Source of the DNA: Veillonella dispar
Lineage (GTDB): Bacteria; Bacillota; Negativicutes; Veillonellales; Veillonellaceae
NCBI RefSeq assembly: GCF_900637515.1
Contig: NZ_LR134375.1
Coordinates: 827,952 to 891,951 of the forward strand
Direction: 5' to 3'
Length of the DNA stretch: 64,000 nt
Part shown: piece after piece, positions 25,722 to 34,982 of the stretch
Layout of the letters: each line of letters starts with the position of its first letter
Position numbering within the stretch: the first letter of the stretch is position 1
Translations under genes and position numbers: made by a program
Notes under the pieces: model-generated
What the model saw: the letters and a program-made list of their open reading frames with translations, nothing else
Databases searched by the model: none
Told to the model about the DNA's origin: nothing

Positions 25722-26583
25722 GGAGATTTGGACAATCGGTCGTATTCTCCAGTGGACAGAGCAGTACTTTCAAAGCAAGGAGATGGATACACCTCGACTT
25801 GATGGGGAAGTACTGCTTTCTCACGTTTTAGGCAAGGATCGTATTTATCTATATACTCATTATGACCAACCGCTTATTCAAGAGGAACTCGATGCTTTTA
25901 GACCTCTCGTTCAAGAACGGGCCAAGGGTCATTGTGTAGCGGCTATAATTGGGGAAAAGGACTTTATGGGATTGACCTTTAAGGTTAATGATAAGGTGTT
26001 GATTCCACGACCTGATACGGAAACCTTAATTGAGCATGTACTAGGTGCGTACCCAAAAGATAGTAAGGTTCGTATCCTTGATGTATGTACGGGCCCTGGT
26101 ACGATATTACTCAGTCTATTACACTATTTGCCGAATGCGTGTGGTGTAGGCCTTGAAATATCTACGGATGCCTTAACAGTAGCTGAGGAGAATAGGGAAA
26201 GATTTAACTTAAATGATCGTGTTCAATTATTAGAGTCCGATATGTTTTCTGCCTTAGATGGTAAAGCTGAAAAGTTTGACCTCATCGTATCGAATCCACC
26301 ATATATCCGTACAGGAGATGCTAAATTATTGTCTCAGGATGTATTAAATGAGCCTCATATTGCCTTGTTTGGTGGTGAAGATGGATTAGAATTCTATCGT
26401 ATTTTAGCTAAAGCGTGCGGTACATATTTAAAACCACAAGGCCGTATAGCCTTTGAAATAGGTTACGATCAAGCAGAAGAGGTAAAGTCTTTATTAAAAG
26501 AAGCTGGTCATTACTCTAACATTCAGTGTATCGCTGATCTTGGTGGTAATAATCGTGTTGTAACCGCAGTATATGAGGGATAA
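25714..26583 (+). CDS. prmC: Release factor glutamine methyltransferase PrmC
   Basis: PrmC methylates the GGQ glutamine of RF1 and RF2 with SAM. It shows an N-terminal helical domain, then [13 protein letters not shown], the SAM region [13 protein letters not shown] and catalytic NPPY at residues 194-197. The SAM loop normally reads GTGSGxI, here CTGPGTI, a mild divergence. ATG 25714 follows GGAGG inside the prfA end and gives 289 residues. Confidence 0.95.
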   Translation: MYKEIWTIGRILQWTEQYFQSKEMDTPRLDGEVLLSHVLGKDRIYLYTHYDQPLIQEELDAFRPLVQERAKGHCVAAIIGEKDFMGLTFKVNDKVLIPRPDTETLIEHVLGAYPKDSKVRILDVCTGPGTILLSLLHYLPNACGVGLEISTDALTVAEENRERFNLNDRVQLLESDMFSALDGKAEKFDLIVSNPPYIRTGDAKLLSQDVLNEPHIALFGGEDGLEFYRILAKACGTYLKPQGRIAFEIGYDQAEEVKSLLKEAGHYSNIQCIADLGGNNRVVTAVYEG

Positions 26584-26584
26584 T

Positions 26585-27616
26585 ATGGATACTCAAATTA
26601 TTACAAATCCATCAGAACAAGAACTAGATATGCTCGCTCGCGCTTTACGTAATGGCGAATTGGTGTCCATTCCCACAGAAACTGTATATGGACTCGGTGC
26701 TAATGGACTTGATCCAGAGGCGATGGATAAAATTTATGCTGCCAAAGGTCGTCCTTCAGATAATCCATTGATTTTACATGTTCCTAATAGTGAAAGTATA
26801 AAACCTTTGGTAACAGAGGTTTCAAATACGGCACAACTATTAATGGATACGTTTTGGCCAGGGCCATTAACGATTACATTGCCTAAATCTGATTTAGTGC
26901 CAAATCGTGCTACTGGAGGGTTACCTCGCGTAGCATTGCGTTGTCCTGATCATAAGATATGCCGTGCATTATTAGAACGCGCTGGTGTACCTGTAGCGGC
27001 TCCTAGTGCAAATATATCTGGTCGTCCAAGCCCTACAACGGCACAAGATGTTTACCATGATATGAAGGGCCGTATTTCTTATATTTTAGATGCTGGTCCA
27101 TGTACGATTGGTGTAGAATCTACTGTGGTGGAAGTGCATGATGATAAGGTCATTATATTGAGACCTGGTGGAATTACAAAAGCACAACTTGAAAATGTTG
27201 TGTCTACGGTTGAATATGATACTGCGCTAGTTAATGCTACCACTAAGCCAAAGGCTCCTGGTATGAAGTATACGCATTATGCGCCTGATGCACCTATGAC
27301 AGTTGTGGTAGGTAATCCTGAGGTCATAGCATCTACGTTTAAGGAGCTTTCAGAAGGTATAGAAGGTCCTATCGGTTGTTTGGTCAGTCATGAAACGTAT
27401 AACCTGATTAAAGACGATATGCGTTTTATGTGTCATTGTTTTGGTCATCATGGTGATGCCTTATCATTAGGCCATGACTTTTACAAAAGCCTATTACATT
27501 TTAACGAAAATCATGTTACCTTAATCTTAGCAGAAGGTGTTAATGATAATGGTTTTGGCGTTGCTATTATGAATCGTATGGAAAAGGCATCTAGTCACCA
27601 TATCATTTATAAGTAA
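26585..27616 (+). CDS. L-threonylcarbamoyladenylate synthase (Sua5 type)
   Basis: It makes threonylcarbamoyl-AMP, the first step of t6A formation at position 37 of ANN-reading tRNAs. The YrdC-like domain runs to about residue 205 with PTETVYGLGANG, KGRPSDNPLILHV, APSANISGRPSPT and VESTVVEV. The linker KAPGMKYTHYAPDAP leads to the Sua5 C-terminal domain (to residue 343), which marks the two-domain Sua5 type rather than short TsaC. ATG 26585 follows GAGGG one base after prmC; ATG 26573 has no ribosome site. Confidence 0.95.
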   Translation: MDTQIITNPSEQELDMLARALRNGELVSIPTETVYGLGANGLDPEAMDKIYAAKGRPSDNPLILHVPNSESIKPLVTEVSNTAQLLMDTFWPGPLTITLPKSDLVPNRATGGLPRVALRCPDHKICRALLERAGVPVAAPSANISGRPSPTTAQDVYHDMKGRISYILDAGPCTIGVESTVVEVHDDKVIILRPGGITKAQLENVVSTVEYDTALVNATTKPKAPGMKYTHYAPDAPMTVVVGNPEVIASTFKELSEGIEGPIGCLVSHETYNLIKDDMRFMCHCFGHHGDALSLGHDFYKSLLHFNENHVTLILAEGVNDNGFGVAIMNRMEKASSHHIIYK

Positions 27617-27658
27617 ATTTACTAGCATAAAAATGTCCACTGATAATAGAAATATGTC

Positions 27659-27686
27659 TTTACATATTGGATGAATTTGCTATAAT
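27659..27686 (+). promoter_or_regulatory. Promoter before the phosphatase-rpiB-glyA genes
   Basis: TTTACA (27659-27664), 16-bp spacer, TATAAT (27681-27686), with TGC before the -10. It probably drives the three genes to 29901. Confidence 0.65.
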
Positions 27687-27728
27687 GTATAAAGTAATCA
27701 CAAAATGTGATTAAGTAAGGATGTTATT

Positions 27729-28175
27729 ATGAATATTTTATTTGTGTGTACCGGTAATACTTGCCGTAGCCCTATGGCTGAAGGTATTACACGGGCCCTT
27801 GCAGCGGAGCAACATAAGGATGTGACGACTGTATCAGCTGGTCTATTTGCCGCCTATGGAGCAAAGCCAACTGAACAAGCCGTTGAAGCTGTCCGTTCCA
27901 TTGCAGATATTTCTGATCATGAATCGAGACCATTGACGATGGAACTCGTGAATGCAGCAGATCTTATCATTGGTATGACGAAAGATCACAAATCTGTACT
28001 ACTTCGCCAATTCCCATTTGAGGAAGGTAAAATCAAAACGATTTCCGAGTGGGGTGGTCAAGATGGTGATGTTACTGACCCATATGGATCTGATCAAACC
28101 GTATATAATCAATGTGCGGAACAAATTTATCACTTAGTAGAGGCCGGTCTTAGCTCAGTGCCTCAGAAGGCGTAG
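27729..28175 (+). CDS. Low-molecular-weight protein tyrosine phosphatase / arsenate reductase-like
   Basis: A 148-residue protein with the catalytic P-loop VCTGNTCRSPMAEG (Cys7, Arg13) near the N-terminus and the general-acid DPYG near residue 118, both characteristic of low-molecular-weight tyrosine phosphatases. In Firmicutes such genes (YwlE) often sit between sua5 and rpiB, as here, and YwlE removes phosphate from arginine. The substrate here is not known: a Thr after CTGN is common in the YwlE group, which makes arginine phosphatase activity plausible. Confidence 0.9.
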   Translation: MNILFVCTGNTCRSPMAEGITRALAAEQHKDVTTVSAGLFAAYGAKPTEQAVEAVRSIADISDHESRPLTMELVNAADLIIGMTKDHKSVLLRQFPFEEGKIKTISEWGGQDGDVTDPYGSDQTVYNQCAEQIYHLVEAGLSSVPQKA

Positions 28176-28186
28176 GAGATGAAATT

Positions 28187-28624
28187 ATGAAAGTTGCAAT
28201 CGGTTGTGATCATGGCGGATTACATTTAAAAGCATCCGTTAAGGAATTATTAAATGCATTGGGACATGAAGTAGAGGATTTTGGCTGTCATACAGCTGAT
28301 TCTTGCGACTATCCTGACATTGCTGTACCTGTAGCAAATGCAGTTGTATCTGGTCAAGCAGACCGAGGTATTTTGATTTGTGGTACTGGTATTGGTATCG
28401 GTATTGCAGCAAATAAGATTTCAGGTATTCGCGCTGCTCTTTGTCATGATACATTCTCTGCTCATGCATGTCGTGAACATAATGACGCTAATATTCTCAC
28501 AATGGGGGAACGCGTTATTGGTCCTGGTCTAGCTAACGATATTGTAGCCATCTTTATGGAAACAGAGTTCGAAGGTGGTCGTCACGCACGCCGTGTAGAG
28601 AAAATTAAAGCACTAGAGAAGTAA
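28187..28624 (+). CDS. rpiB: Ribose-5-phosphate isomerase B
   Basis: RpiB interconverts ribose-5-phosphate and ribulose-5-phosphate. The 145-residue protein begins [15 protein letters not shown], has [17 protein letters not shown] and [22 protein letters not shown], with the catalytic Cys in ILICGTG. RpiB and RpiA are unrelated; only RpiB is seen here. It lies 11 bp after the phosphatase and 44 bp before glyA. Confidence 0.96.
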   Translation: MKVAIGCDHGGLHLKASVKELLNALGHEVEDFGCHTADSCDYPDIAVPVANAVVSGQADRGILICGTGIGIGIAANKISGIRAALCHDTFSAHACREHNDANILTMGERVIGPGLANDIVAIFMETEFEGGRHARRVEKIKALEK

Positions 28625-28668
28625 TACATCATTACCTATATATATTCGTTTTCACGAGGAGGATACTC

Positions 28669-29901
28669 ATGAGTTTCTTAGAAAAACAAGACCCTAATAT
28701 TCAAGCTGTTATCAATCAAGAATTAGCACGCCAACGCGATAAATTAGAAATGATCGCTTCTGAAAACTTTGTTTCTCAAGCAGTAATGGAAGCTCAAGGT
28801 AGCGTATTGACTAACAAATATGCAGAAGGGTATCCTGGTAAACGTTATTATGGCGGTTGTGAAAATGTTGATGTTATCGAAACATTAGCTATTGAACGTG
28901 CAAAACGCTTGTTCGGTGCAGAACATGCTAACGTACAACCTCATTCTGGTTCTCAAGCAAACTTTGGCGTGTATTTCGCATTACTACAACCTGGTGACAC
29001 TATTGTGGGTATGAACTTGTCCCATGGCGGTCACTTAACTCATGGTTCTCCAGTTAACGTATCTGGTACATATTTCAACGTAGTACCTTACGGTGTAGAT
29101 GCAGAAACTCAACAAATCGATTATGATGAGTTCCGTAAAATCGTATTAGAAGCTAAACCTAAATTGATCATCGCTGGTGGTAGTGCTTATAGCCGTCAAA
29201 TCGACTTCAAAAAAATGGCTGATGTAGCTCATGAAGTTGATGCTATCTTCATGGTAGATATGGCTCACTTTGCTGGTCTTGTAGCAGCAGGTTTACATCC
29301 AAACCCAGTAGAATATGCTGATATCGTTACTACCACAACTCATAAAACATTGCGTGGCCCTCGTGGTGGCATGATTCTTTGCAAAGAAAAATATGCTAAA
29401 GCAATCGATAAAGCAATCTTCCCTGGTATTCAAGGTGGCCCTTTGATGCATGTTATCGCTGCTAAAGCTGTTGCATTTGGTGAAGCATTACAACCAGAAT
29501 TCAAAGTATATGCACAACAAGTTATCGATAATGCAAAAGCATTGGCTGCTGCATTGCAAGAAAAAGGCTTAACAATCGTATCTGGTGGTACAGATACTCA
29601 CGTTATGTTGGTAGACGTACGCAATACTGGTTTAACAGGTAAAGAAGCAGAACATTTACTTGATGAAGTAGGTATTACTTGTAATAAAAATACAATTCCA
29701 TTCGATCCTGCTAGTCCATTTGTAACAAGCGGTATCCGTCTTGGTACACCAGCACTTACAACACGTGGCTTACAAGTAAAAGATATGGAAGAAATTGCAG
29801 ATATCATTGCAACTGTACTTAGAAATCCTGAAGATAAAGCAGTTCATGAAGAAGCAAGCAAACGCGTAGCAGCACTTTGCGAAGCGTATCCATTGTACTA
29901 A
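28669..29901 (+). CDS. glyA: Serine hydroxymethyltransferase
   Basis: GlyA converts serine and tetrahydrofolate to glycine and methylene-THF, using PLP. Visible blocks are [50 protein letters not shown] and [15 protein letters not shown], with the Schiff-base Lys at residue 226. Length is 410 residues, typical of bacteria. GAGGAGG precedes the ATG. Last gene before a terminator. Confidence 0.97.
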   Translation: MSFLEKQDPNIQAVINQELARQRDKLEMIASENFVSQAVMEAQGSVLTNKYAEGYPGKRYYGGCENVDVIETLAIERAKRLFGAEHANVQPHSGSQANFGVYFALLQPGDTIVGMNLSHGGHLTHGSPVNVSGTYFNVVPYGVDAETQQIDYDEFRKIVLEAKPKLIIAGGSAYSRQIDFKKMADVAHEVDAIFMVDMAHFAGLVAAGLHPNPVEYADIVTTTTHKTLRGPRGGMILCKEKYAKAIDKAIFPGIQGGPLMHVIAAKAVAFGEALQPEFKVYAQQVIDNAKALAAALQEKGLTIVSGGTDTHVMLVDVRNTGLTGKEAEHLLDEVGITCNKNTIPFDPASPFVTSGIRLGTPALTTRGLQVKDMEEIADIIATVLRNPEDKAVHEEASKRVAALCEAYPLY

Positions 29902-29946
29902 TCTTTGGATTAATCTTATTAAAATTACATAAGGCTTAAATACGAT

Positions 29947-29987
29947 AAAAGGGATGTGTATTATCACATCCCTTTTAATATTTTTAT
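29947..29987 (+). terminator. Rho-independent terminator after glyA
   Basis: AAAAGGGATGTG (29947-29958) pairs with CACATCCCTTTT (29965-29976), 6-base loop, followed by AATATTTTT. Confidence 0.88.
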
Positions 29988-30053
29988 GGCATGATTTATC
30001 AATCTGTGATAGAGTAAATATGAATATTAAATGGATACCGATAGGGTATATAA

Positions 30054-30701
<648 letters not shown>

Positions 30702-30714
30702 AATAAACATATAC

Positions 30715-30770
30715 AAACGACATAATTTAGGTACAAAGTTGTATAAAATCCCTAAATTATGTCGTTTTCT
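30715..30770 (+). terminator. Rho-independent terminator after upp
   Basis: A 17-bp perfect stem (30715-30731 with 30751-30767), 19-base loop and TTTT tail, just after the upp stop. Confidence 0.88.
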
Positions 30771-30782
30771 ACGTATAAAGTC

Positions 30783-30811
30783 TTGAATAAAATCTACATA
30801 GGGTATACAAT
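30783..30811 (+). promoter_or_regulatory. Candidate promoter of the cggR-gap operon
   Basis: TTGAAT (30783-30788) and TACAAT (30806-30811) with 17-bp spacing. Transcription would start near 30818, upstream of the CggR-like operator. Confidence 0.6.
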
Positions 30812-30841
30812 ACAAATGTAAAAGTATTTTTTTATTTTAGG

Positions 30842-30881
30842 TGGGACGAATTTTGTTCACATGGGACGAAAAACGATTCAT
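30842..30881 (+). promoter_or_regulatory. CggR operator: two direct repeats 20 bp apart
   Basis: TGGGAC occurs at 30842-30847 and again at 30862-30867. The first half-site continues N6-TGTT-N4, so the layout is TGGGAC-N6-TGTT-N4-TGGGAC-N6-CGAT. The B. subtilis CggR operator is CGGGAC-N6-TGTC-N4-CGGGAC-N6-TGTC, with the same 20-bp period. The site lies between the candidate promoter and cggR, as in B. subtilis, where bound CggR blocks elongating polymerase. Confidence 0.8.
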
Positions 30882-30910
30882 ACAATCCCAACGGGTAAAG
30901 GAGGGACCCG

Positions 30911-31936
30911 ATGAACGAGTTTCTAATGATATGTGAACGTATTGTTCCTGAAATCGTTAGTGTATTAAAGGAGCGATACAAAATATTAAACCACCTAGTT
31001 TATGAAGAGCCTATAGGCCGTAGAACATTAGCTACTGCAACGGATCTTCCAGAGCGAACCGTACGAAGTCATATTGAGCTAATGCGTGCTAATGGTCTAG
31101 TAGACATTTATAAACCAGGGATTTTTCTCACTGATGAGGGACATGCAATTGTTCCAAAGTTGCGAAATTTTTTAAATGAATTAGATCGTATTAACGAGCT
31201 AGAACATCGATTGACTGAAGCACTTCATATCGATAGGGTTATCATCACTCCTACTGAAGGAACGTTGATGGTAAAAAAACTAGGCTTTGCAGCAGCAAAG
31301 TTATTACAGGAATTATTAGAACCGAACTCTGTAGTTGCCATCAGTGGTGGTAGTACAATGGCTGCAGTAGCTGAGGAAATGCCTGTATTACCATTTAATC
31401 CTATTGGTGTACCGGCCCGTGGTGGCGTTGGTGAGGTTGTAGAATATCAAGCTAACGTAATTGCTTCGGTGCTTGCTGAACGGCTTCGCGGTACCTATAA
31501 AATGCTCCATTTGCCTGATGGACTTTCACAAGACTCATTGCATATGCTCATCACTTGCGAACCTCAAATCAAGGAAATTGGTGATCTTATTAGTAGGACT
31601 GACGTACTCTTGTTTGGTATTGGTACAGCTATGAGAATGGCGGATCAACGCCATATAGCTGATGATGTGCGTAAGCAGTTAGTAGATAATCATGCTGTTG
31701 GCGAAGCTCTTGGTCAATATCGCGATATAGATGGTAAGTTGATTTATTCCACTAATAATATTGGTTTATCACTTCCTGATGTTGCAAAAATTCCCAATGT
31801 GATTGCTGTGGCTGGTGGACAAGATAAATCGAGTGCCATTATTGGTGTTATGAGAGCTTGTCAAAAAGGCATACTAATCATCGATGAGCAAGCTGCAGAA
31901 GGTATGCGTCAATTGTTACAAATTTCAGCATTATAA
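30911..31936 (+). CDS. cggR: Central glycolytic genes regulator CggR (SorC family)
   Basis: CggR is a repressor released by fructose-1,6-bisphosphate. The 341-residue protein has an N-terminal winged helix (about residues 18-75, LKERYKILNHLVYEEPIGRRTLA and LPERTVRSHIELMRANGL) and a C-terminal SorC sugar-phosphate domain with NSVVAISGGSTMAAVAEEMP and GIGTAMRMADQRHIAD. It heads the gap-pgk-tpiA-gpmI-eno operon, with a matching operator in its leader. ATG 30911 follows AAGGAGGG. Confidence 0.94.
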   Translation: MNEFLMICERIVPEIVSVLKERYKILNHLVYEEPIGRRTLATATDLPERTVRSHIELMRANGLVDIYKPGIFLTDEGHAIVPKLRNFLNELDRINELEHRLTEALHIDRVIITPTEGTLMVKKLGFAAAKLLQELLEPNSVVAISGGSTMAAVAEEMPVLPFNPIGVPARGGVGEVVEYQANVIASVLAERLRGTYKMLHLPDGLSQDSLHMLITCEPQIKEIGDLISRTDVLLFGIGTAMRMADQRHIADDVRKQLVDNHAVGEALGQYRDIDGKLIYSTNNIGLSLPDVAKIPNVIAVAGGQDKSSAIIGVMRACQKGILIIDEQAAEGMRQLLQISAL

Positions 31937-31994
31937 ATGAAGTTGGTAGTTAAATATTTTGTTAGAATATTTTTGTTATTAGGAGGATCTAACA

Positions 31995-33005
31995 ATGGCA
32001 GTAAAAGTTGGTATTAACGGTTTTGGTCGTATTGGTAAATGTGTAGTACGTGCAGCGATTAATAATCCTGACGTAGAAGTTGTAGCAATCAATGCTACTG
32101 GCGATAATGAAGGTACTGCATTATTGTTAAAATATGACTCTGTTCATGGCACAATTCCTAATGAAGTAACATTTGATGATGACAATATCTATGTTGACGG
32201 TAAAAAAATCCGCGTATTCCATGACCGCGATGCTTCTAAATTGCCTTGGTCTGAAGAAGGCGTTGAAATCGTTATGGAATGTACTGGTAAATACCGTGAC
32301 GCAGAAGAAGCAAAAGTTCATTTGAATCAACCTACTGTAAAAAAAGTATTGATTTCTGCACCTGGTAAAAACGAAGACTTAACTATGGTTATGGGCGTTA
32401 ACCAAGATATGTATGATCCTGCAAAACATCACATTATCTCTAATGCATCTTGTACAACAAACTGCTTGGCTCCATTTGCTAAAGTTTTATGCGATGAATT
32501 CGGTATCAAACGCGGTATGATGACTACAATTCATTCCTATACAAATGACCAAAAAATTCTTGATGCACGTCATAAAGACCCTCGTCGTGCTCGTGCAGCA
32601 GCAATGTCTATCATTCCTACAACAACTGGTGCAGCAAAAGCGGTTGCAAAAGTATTGCCTCAATTAAAAGGTAAATTAGACGGTTTCGCATTGCGCGTTC
32701 CTACTCCAGATGTATCTGCTACAGATCTTGTTTGCGAACTTGAAAAACCAGCTACTAAAGAAGAAATCAATGAAGCATTCCGCAAAGCAGCAGCTGGCGA
32801 ATTAAAAGGTATTCTTGGTGTATCCGATGTACCATTGGTATCCTGTGATTTCAGCTCTGATCCTCGCAGCTCCATTGTTGATGCTGATTTAACCATGGTT
32901 ATGGATGGCAACATGGTAAAAGTTGTTTCTTGGTATGATAACGAATGGGGTTACTCCGAACGTCTTATCGATATGGCAGCATTCGTAGCAAGCAAAGGCT
33001 TATAA
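31995..33005 (+). CDS. gap: Glyceraldehyde-3-phosphate dehydrogenase, NADP-type residues
   Basis: GAPDH interconverts glyceraldehyde-3-phosphate and 1,3-bisphosphoglycerate. The N-terminal GINGFGRIGK and catalytic ASCTTNC (Cys153) are intact, length 336 residues. The residue that is Asp32 in NAD enzymes (VAxND) is Ala34 here (VVAINATG), and the usual Leu-Pro before HKD is Ala191-Arg192 (ILDARHKD). Both changes remove features that favour NAD and resemble the gluconeogenic GapB of B. subtilis. I therefore infer NADP(H) preference. Yet the gene sits under CggR, where glycolytic GapA usually lies. AGGAGG precedes the ATG. Confidence 0.93.
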   Translation: MAVKVGINGFGRIGKCVVRAAINNPDVEVVAINATGDNEGTALLLKYDSVHGTIPNEVTFDDDNIYVDGKKIRVFHDRDASKLPWSEEGVEIVMECTGKYRDAEEAKVHLNQPTVKKVLISAPGKNEDLTMVMGVNQDMYDPAKHHIISNASCTTNCLAPFAKVLCDEFGIKRGMMTTIHSYTNDQKILDARHKDPRRARAAAMSIIPTTTGAAKAVAKVLPQLKGKLDGFALRVPTPDVSATDLVCELEKPATKEEINEAFRKAAAGELKGILGVSDVPLVSCDFSSDPRSSIVDADLTMVMDGNMVKVVSWYDNEWGYSERLIDMAAFVASKGL

Positions 33006-33018
33006 TCGGGAGGCTTTG

Positions 33019-34197
33019 ATGAAACTAACAATCGATGGTTTACAAGTAGACAACAAAACAGTATTTGTTCGTGTTGATTTTAATGTTCCTATGAAAGACG
33101 GTGTCATCACTGATGACACTCGTATTCGTAGTGCCTTACCTACTATCAATTATTTAATTGAAAAAGGGGCAAAGGTTATTCTTGCTTCTCACTTTGGTCG
33201 TCCAAAAGGGGAACGAAAACCGGAAATGTCTTTAGCACCATGTGCAAAACATTTATCTGAGCTTATTAATAAACCAGTAGCATTCGTAGATGACTGCATT
33301 GGCCATAAGGTTGAAGAAGCTGTAAAAGCATTGCAACCTGGCGATGTATTGATGCTTGAAAACTTGCGTTACCACAATGAAGAAACTAAAAACGATCCTG
33401 AGTTTGCTAAACAATTAGCATCTCTTGCTGATGTAGCTATTAACGATGCATTTGGTGTTTCTCACCGTAATGCTGCGTCCGTAGTTGGTATTGCTGACTA
33501 TATTCCTATGGCAGCAGGCTTCTTGCTCAAAAAAGAAATTGAAGCATTAAGTGCAGCGGTTGTACATCCTAAAACACCTATGGCAGCTATCATCGGCGGT
33601 GCTAAGGTAACAGATAAAATTTCTGTAATTTCTAATTTATTACCTAAAGTTGATGTCATGATCATCGGAGGCGGTATGGCTAATGCTTTCATTAAAGCAC
33701 AAGGCTGTAACATTGGTAGCTCCTTATTTGAAGAAGGCCAAGAAGCTATCGCTACAGATCTTGTTATGGAAGCACGTGTAGCAGGGGCTAAATTATTGAC
33801 TCCAATCGATGCTGTAGTAGCTGATGCTTTCAGCAACGATGCTAATACTAAAATCGTTGACGTTGAAAATATTGAAGATGGTTGGATGGTTCTAGATATT
33901 GGCCCTAAAACACGTGAGCTATATGTAGAAGCATTGGCGCCAATGAAGACTATTATTTGGAATGGTCCAATGGGCGTATTTGAAATGGAAAACTTTGCAG
34001 CTGGTACAAATGCGGTAGCAAAAGCTGTAGCTGAATCCGATGCGATGACTATCGTTGGTGGTGGTGACTCTGTAGCTGCTATTGAAAAAAGTGGCTTAGC
34101 AGATAAGATTAGCCATATCTCCACAGGTGGTGGCGCATCCTTGGAATTCTTAGAAGGTAAAATCCTACCAGGTATTGCTGCATTGTCTGAGGCATAA
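33019..34197 (+). CDS. pgk: Phosphoglycerate kinase
   Basis: PGK transfers phosphate between 1,3-bisphosphoglycerate and ADP. The 392-residue protein shows VFVRVDFNVPMKDG, the substrate-binding SHFGRPKGE, IGGAKVTDKISVI and the nucleotide-side GGGDSVAAIEKSG and STGGGASLEFLEG. GGGAGG at 33008-33013 sets ATG 33019, 13 bp after gap. tpiA starts two bases after its stop. Confidence 0.97.
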   Translation: MKLTIDGLQVDNKTVFVRVDFNVPMKDGVITDDTRIRSALPTINYLIEKGAKVILASHFGRPKGERKPEMSLAPCAKHLSELINKPVAFVDDCIGHKVEEAVKALQPGDVLMLENLRYHNEETKNDPEFAKQLASLADVAINDAFGVSHRNAASVVGIADYIPMAAGFLLKKEIEALSAAVVHPKTPMAAIIGGAKVTDKISVISNLLPKVDVMIIGGGMANAFIKAQGCNIGSSLFEEGQEAIATDLVMEARVAGAKLLTPIDAVVADAFSNDANTKIVDVENIEDGWMVLDIGPKTRELYVEALAPMKTIIWNGPMGVFEMENFAAGTNAVAKAVAESDAMTIVGGGDSVAAIEKSGLADKISHISTGGGASLEFLEGKILPGIAALSEA

Positions 34198-34198
34198 T

Positions 34199-34969
34199 AT
34201 GAGAAAACCCATTATTGCAGGAAATTGGAAAATGAATGGCACCATTGCGTCTGGATCTATCCTGATCGAAGCGTTTAACAGCGTGTTACAAGATATGGAA
34301 TTATCCTGTGATGTAGTTGTTTGCCCGCCTTTCACAGCTATTGAGCGTGCAGTAGCATTAACACGCGATACGGCTATTGCAGTAGGCGCACAAACCATGG
34401 ATTATCATGATGCTGGTGCATTTACTGGTGAAATTTCACCACTTATGCTTACAGAGGTAGGTGTCAATTATGTTATCATTGGTCACTCTGAACGCCGTGA
34501 ATATTATGGTGAAACAGATGAGACGGTAAATGCAAAGATTAAAAGTGCATTCCATCATAATTTAACACCTATTGTCTGTGTTGGTGAAAGTTTAGAACAA
34601 CGTGAGTCCGGTCATACTCTTGACTGGATTACGTCTCAACTTAAAGGTGCTTTGGTTGATGTTCCGAAGGAACAAGTTAGCCAATTGATTGTTGCGTACG
34701 AACCAATTTGGGCTATCGGTACAGGAAAAACAGCAACTGCTGATCAAGCTGAAGAGGTATGTAAAGAAATTCGCGATTACATACGTTCTTTATACGATGA
34801 TGAGACTGCTGATGCTGTGCGCATCCAATATGGTGGTAGTGTTAAATCTGAAAATGCTCTCGAAATCCTAGGAGAACCTAATATTGATGGAGCACTCGTG
34901 GGTGGTGCATCTTTAGTAGTTGATGAATTTATTGATATTATTAAAGCGGCGAATCAAATAGGCGCTTAA
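34199..34969 (+). CDS. tpiA: Triosephosphate isomerase
   Basis: TIM interconverts dihydroxyacetone phosphate and glyceraldehyde-3-phosphate. Its active site is complete: GNWKMNGT (Lys), IIGHSERREYYGE (His), VAYEPIWAIGTGKTA (Glu) and the phosphate-binding VQYGGS-type IQYGGSVKSENA. Length is 256 residues. It begins right after pgk, so coupled translation is likely. Confidence 0.97.
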   Translation: MRKPIIAGNWKMNGTIASGSILIEAFNSVLQDMELSCDVVVCPPFTAIERAVALTRDTAIAVGAQTMDYHDAGAFTGEISPLMLTEVGVNYVIIGHSERREYYGETDETVNAKIKSAFHHNLTPIVCVGESLEQRESGHTLDWITSQLKGALVDVPKEQVSQLIVAYEPIWAIGTGKTATADQAEEVCKEIRDYIRSLYDDETADAVRIQYGGSVKSENALEILGEPNIDGALVGGASLVVDEFIDIIKAANQIGA

Positions 34970-34982
34970 TATGAGGTTAAAA

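Noticed and set aside
33498-34124. 208-codon minus-strand frame opposite pgk
   Set aside because: It is fully opposite a well-conserved gene, rich in Ala/Ser/Ile as expected from a shadow frame, with no ribosome site.
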